Shown in pieces: positions 61,486-64,000 of a stretch of DNA of 64,000 nt (position 1 is its first letter; each line of letters starts with the position of its first letter). Source of the stretch: Flavobacterium sp. 9R (GTDB lineage Bacteria; Bacteroidota; Bacteroidia; Flavobacteriales; Flavobacteriaceae). Where the stretch lies: positions 849,456 to 913,455 of the forward strand of contig NZ_LR733413.1 in assembly GCF_902506345.1 (NCBI RefSeq). The letters are read 5' to 3'. Under the pieces are notes generated by a model. The model was not told the DNA's origin and did no database searches. It was given only the letters and a program-made list of their open reading frames with translations. A program made the position numbers and the translations under genes.

Positions 61486-62319
61486 TTACTTGTTATATTT
61501 AAGCGAAACCCAATTGTTTCTTTGTAGTTTTTTTACAAAAGTTAGTCCTTTTTCAGTACAAGAGGCATCTAGGAACGGAATGTCCTCTTCGTAAAAACCA
61601 CTCAATAATAAGGTTCCTTTTGGATTCAAACAATCAACATAACTTTGCATATCGTTCAATAAAATGTTTCTGTTGATGTTGGCAATAATCAAATCGTATT
61701 GTTTGCCTGCAAGTAAAGCGGCATCTCCTTCGTAAACGCTAATGTGTTCACAATTATTGCGTTGTGCGTTTTCTATTGAATTCAAATAACACCAATTATC
61801 GATATCAATGGCATCAATAGGTTGAGCTCCTTTCATTTCGGCTAAAATGGCCAAAATAGCAGTACCACATCCCATATCTAGTGTTTTTAAACCGGCAACA
61901 TCCATATCTAGTAAATGCTGAATCATCATATGGGTAGTTTCGTGATGGCCTGTACCAAAACTCATTTTCGGTTCGATGACAATATCAAATTCGGCATCGG
62001 TTTTTGGGTGAAAAGGAGCGCGAACGTGACAGTTTCCATCTACATCTATAGGTTCAAAGTTTTTTTCCCACTCTTCATTCCAATTGATTTGTTCGATTTC
62101 TTCGAAGGTATAGCTAATCTTGAACTCTTCGGATTGTAGAATAAAAATATCCTCTAAAATAGTTTCCTCCCAAAGGTCTTTTTGAACGAAGGCGTCAATT
62201 CCTGTTTCAGTTTCAGTAAAGCTTTCGAATGCTTTTTCGCCCAACTCGGCAATTAGAATTTCTGAACCTAATTCTTTGGGTTCAATAGTAAAATGGTATC
62301 CTATGTAACTATTTGACAT
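61486..62319 (-). CDS. prmA: Ribosomal protein L11 methyltransferase
   Basis: The 277-residue SAM-dependent enzyme has an N-terminal recognition part (about 1-105), linker, and a methyltransferase domain with SFGTGHHETT, TLDMGCGTAILAI (about 146-158), DIDNW and ANINRNIL, the PrmA signature. It methylates L11. A TACCTTTG element (complement 62335..62342) precedes it. It leads a two-gene operon with clpS. Confidence 0.96.
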   Translation of the reverse strand: MSNSYIGYHFTIEPKELGSEILIAELGEKAFESFTETETGIDAFVQKDLWEETILEDIFILQSEEFKISYTFEEIEQINWNEEWEKNFEPIDVDGNCHVRAPFHPKTDAEFDIVIEPKMSFGTGHHETTHMMIQHLLDMDVAGLKTLDMGCGTAILAILAEMKGAQPIDAIDIDNWCYLNSIENAQRNNCEHISVYEGDAALLAGKQYDLIIANINRNILLNDMQSYVDCLNPKGTLLLSGFYEEDIPFLDASCTEKGLTFVKKLQRNNWVSLKYNK

Positions 62320-62334
62320 CTTTCAATTTTTTTG

Positions 62335-62342
62335 CAAAGGTA
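62335..62342 (-). promoter_or_regulatory. -7 promoter element of prmA
   Basis: TACCTTTG on the minus strand matches TAnnTTTG, 15 nt before the ATG. No -33 TTG at normal spacing. Confidence 0.5.
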
Positions 62343-62429
62343 CTATTTCTGTAATGAAGCTGCGTTAAAAATATCAAAAAGCTATGGTGCTATTTAGTAG
62401 GTTGGAAACCAAAAAAGCAACAATGCTGC

Positions 62430-62506
62430 TCCTTAGCCTTGATCGCAGCGGCATCCTTTGTCTTTTTTCTTTAAAAAGACAAAGATATAGCGGAGAGCAA
62501 GTACCC
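62430..62506 (+). repeat. Structured intergenic repeat, copy 2
   Basis: Blocks CCTTAGCCTTGAT, GCGGCATCCTTTG, a hairpin (CTTTGTCTTTTT at 62456-62467 with AAAAAGACAAAG at 62473-62484), then AGATATAGCGGAGAGCAAGT follow the same order as copy 1 on the minus strand at 12778-12856. Confidence 0.65.
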
Positions 62507-62547
62507 TACTAACAAATAAGCCTTTTGTTTTGTGCTTCTAAAAATTG

Positions 62548-62584
62548 AAAACCTCGACTTGTTGTATATATAAGTCGAGGTTTT
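62548..62584. terminator. Hairpin between the XRE pair and prmA
   Basis: AAAACCTCGACTT (62548-62560) pairs with AAGTCGAGGTTTT (62572-62584). It may stop transcripts of the XRE/DUF2975 pair, about 240 bp past its end. Confidence 0.5.
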
Positions 62585-62638
62585 GTGATGGTTTGAGAAC
62601 GGTTATTTTTTCTAAGCTTCTTCTTGTTGTTAATTTTT

Positions 62639-62785
62639 ACCACATAGGAGAAGCATAGGATATGTGGCTTTTTAAAAGGACAAATAGACGTTTTACTATT
62701 CACATAGCTGGTCTATGTGTAAAATAGTGCTATTTCTATTGGTTTCTTTATTTATTTAGCGTTTGTCTATGATTTTCTATGTGGT
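62639..62785 (+). repeat. MITE-like dispersed repeat, copy c
   Basis: The 147-bp element has 9-bp perfect terminal inverted repeats ACCACATAG / CTATGTGGT, extended as ACCACATAG-N6-CATAG at both ends. Inside are AAATAGACGTTTTACTA, a small hairpin CACATAG / CTATGTG and AAATAGTGCTATTTCT. It is the most intact of the three copies. No open reading frame is present. Confidence 0.85.
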
Positions 62786-62822
62786 TAATTTTTTTGATTT
62801 ATTTGTATTTCTTTCAACTGAT

Positions 62823-63026
62823 CTATTTTTTGTATTCCAGTAAATCGCCTGGCTCGCATTCTAAGGCTTTGCAGAGGGCTTCGAGGGTATTAAAACGAAT
62901 GGCTTTTGCTTTGCCTGTTTTTAAAATCGAAAGGTTGGAGAGCGTTAAATCTACTTTTTCGGAAAGCTCGTTGAGGGACATTTTTCTTTTGGCCATCATT
63001 ACATCTAGGTTGACTACTATAGGCAT
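62823..63026 (-). CDS. XRE-family helix-turn-helix regulator
   Basis: The 67-residue protein is a minimal Cro/C1-type helix-turn-helix: MSLNELSEKVDLTLSNLSIL (about 16-35) and RFNTLEALCKALECEPGDLLEY. It lies 2 bp after the DUF2975 gene, so the two are co-translated. This pairing (membrane protein plus small XRE, YoaS/YozG type) is common in Firmicutes and Bacteroidota. The function is unknown, and autoregulation is likely. Confidence 0.92.
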   Translation of the reverse strand: MPIVVNLDVMMAKRKMSLNELSEKVDLTLSNLSILKTGKAKAIRFNTLEALCKALECEPGDLLEYKK

Positions 63027-63028
63027 AA

Positions 63029-63571
63029 TTATATGGTTAATTCGTTATCGGATTGGATTTCGATGCCTCTTTTGAAGATTTTTGCTATCAGAAATAAGAT
63101 GATGCCCATAAAAAACCAAACATCGCCTCCGCCTACTGCGAATGTACTCAAGTCAGGAAGGGCAATAGGTTTTTCTTGCAACCACTTCAAGTAGTTGAGA
63201 CCGTAATTAGAGAAAAAGGCGATTACGACACTTAAACCGCTTAAGGTTAAGAGAAAATGATACATTTTTGTGCTGAAGGGCTGATAAAGGTTCAGGTTTT
63301 TATCGTGCAATAGTTTTACGATAACAAAAAAGAGTACGGCTTTTAAAGTGGTAACGATGCTTAACAGCAGCATCACTACACCATAATGTCCAGGGTCAAA
63401 TTGATAGAGTGCTTTTAGACTCAAAAAATTGGCGTTGTACGAATTGATAGTGAAGGTGTAGAGGCCATTAAAAATGTACATTCCCGACTCAATGCAAATG
63501 CCAACAAAAAGGAAAAGGGCTACATAAAATAGAATTTTGAGTAGCTGTTCGGTGCTAATTCTGATTTCCAT
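63029..63571 (-). CDS. DUF2975-family membrane protein
   Basis: The 180-residue protein has four membrane segments (about 10-28, 57-79, 105-125, 145-165), as in the DUF2975 family, with no enzymatic motif. It pairs with the XRE regulator 2 bp downstream. AT-rich direct repeats upstream (63608-63642) are plausible operator sites. The role is unknown. Confidence 0.88.
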   Translation of the reverse strand: MEIRISTEQLLKILFYVALFLFVGICIESGMYIFNGLYTFTINSYNANFLSLKALYQFDPGHYGVVMLLLSIVTTLKAVLFFVIVKLLHDKNLNLYQPFSTKMYHFLLTLSGLSVVIAFFSNYGLNYLKWLQEKPIALPDLSTFAVGGGDVWFFMGIILFLIAKIFKRGIEIQSDNELTI

Positions 63572-63607
63572 AAAAGTTTGTTTTTTTAGATTTGTTGATT
63601 CAAAAAT

Positions 63608-63642
63608 AATAAAAATTTATTGATAAACAATAAAAATTTATT
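63608..63642. promoter_or_regulatory. 21-bp-period AT-rich direct repeats upstream of the DUF2975/XRE pair
   Basis: AATAAAAATTTATT occurs at 63608-63621 and 63629-63642. Each is itself near-palindromic. The position, 37-71 bp upstream of the DUF2975 start, suits autoregulation by the XRE protein. AT-richness makes chance possible. Confidence 0.35.
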
Positions 63643-63835
63643 ATTTTTATTTATTTAAATAAAAACGGTAATTCAGAAAATAGTGAAAGTGAGGGATTTA
63701 AAAAATGGGGTACGCCTAATGAAAACCCTTGTTTTTGCTGGTTTTTTTTCGAGGAATTTTGATAGTTTATTTTGGTTTTTAGACTAGCTTTTGCCATCGT
63801 TTTTGATTAATTTAGCACCACAAAAAAAGAAGAGA

Positions 63836-64000
63836 ATGATTTCAGAAGCACAGTTTCAACAAGAGTTACAATTGTTTATTGCCAATGGTATTCGTGAAGA
63901 TGTTGGCCCAGGAGATTACAGCTCCTTAGCTTGTATTCCGTCAACGGCCACAGGAAAAGCAAAATTGCTGGTAAAAGAAGATGGGATTATCGCGGGTGTT
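63836..64000 (+). CDS. nadC: Nicotinate-nucleotide pyrophosphorylase, 5' part only
   Basis: The first 55 residues are in the window: MISEAQFQQELQLF, then EDVGPGDYSSLACIP, which matches the NadC (quinolinate phosphoribosyltransferase) start, with the conserved D-x-G-x-GD-x-(S/T). The enzyme makes nicotinate mononucleotide from quinolinate and PRPP in NAD synthesis. The active site lies outside the window. The ATG at 63836 is the only reasonable start. Confidence 0.88.
   Translation, partial: MISEAQFQQELQLFIANGIREDVGPGDYSSLACIPSTATGKAKLLVKEDGIIAGV

Larger units (their letters stand above)
62320..62822. other. Repeat-bearing intergenic region downstream of the XRE regulator
   Basis: About 500 bp hold the structured repeat copy 2 (62430-62506), a hairpin (62548-62584) and MITE-like copy c (62639-62785). 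No gene is credible here. Confidence 0.6.

Noticed and set aside
62509..62703. 64-codon minus-strand open frame
   Set aside because: It spans a hairpin and part of a MITE-like copy; no protein-like composition.

Overview
The window is chromosomal DNA of a Flavobacterium-like member of the Bacteroidota. This rests on AT-rich sequence, promoters of the TTG / TAnnTTTG type instead of -35/-10 boxes, little Shine-Dalgarno use with several TTG starts, a SusC/SusD pair, type IX secretion and gliding parts (PorQ, PorP/SprF, a type B sorting domain), a NagB/PIG-L fusion, and Flavobacterium-style intergenic palindromes. No rRNA, tRNA, CRISPR array, phage or IS transposase is visible. The only RNA gene I can name is a small SRP RNA.

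Layout. 1-9.7 kb: 5' part of a DEAD-box helicase, formimidoylglutamase and imidazolonepropionase (histidine degradation) separated by an opposite-strand coiled-coil protein, glutamine cyclotransferase, SRP RNA, an SDR enzyme, a transaldolase-like aldolase, an M48 lipoprotein protease and an MFS transporter. 9.7-12.6 kb: an ECF sigma operon with an anti-sigma-like membrane protein and two secreted beta-repeat proteins. 13-22.6 kb: lon, porQ, cmk, a nucleoside permease, a PH-like membrane protein, clpB and ytxJ. 23-37.2 kb: a chitin/GlcNAc utilisation locus (MFS sugar transporter, LytTR response regulator, LytS-type kinase, SusC, SusD, NabB-type deaminase fused to PIG-L, GH20, GH18). 37.3-43.2 kb: ABC-F protein, pyrR, pyrB, a small protein, rnz, pdxH and a CAP-domain lipoprotein. 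43.3-51.7 kb: a minus-strand cluster of OmpA/TPR protein, a stand-alone TPR paralogue, PorP/SprF and a large type IX-secreted repeat protein whose 5' end is missing. 51.7-55.1 kb: repeat-rich DNA around an M28 peptidase and a DUF1801 gene. 55.1-64 kb: an outer-membrane barrel, kdsA, a lipoprotein, a YeeE/YedE pair, a YhhN-like protein, a sterol-desaturase-like enzyme, clpS, prmA, a DUF2975/XRE pair and the start of nadC.

The strongest new signal is regulatory. Three promoters in the chitin locus (susC, nagB fusion, MFS transporter) each carry GTTGGT-N10-TGA, with two half-sites 21 bp apart. In all three the first G lies exactly 59 bp upstream of the TA of a -7 element (TACATTTG, TAAGTTTA or TACATTTA). 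Paired half-sites 21 bp apart are the geometry expected for a LytTR regulator, and the locus encodes one. The inferred circuit is that the LytS-type kinase senses a chitin-derived signal, the LytTR protein binds these sites, and binding switches on import through SusCD, cytoplasmic uptake through the MFS carrier, and GlcNAc-phosphate catabolism together.

Other points of interest are a MITE-like repeat family (three copies), a structured intergenic repeat (two copies and a fragment), an array of ten GGGCTTTAGCCC-type palindromes that has duplicated the 3' end of its neighbouring gene, an ABC-F protein with one degenerate ATP site, and terminators nested with the promoter of the next gene at three junctions.
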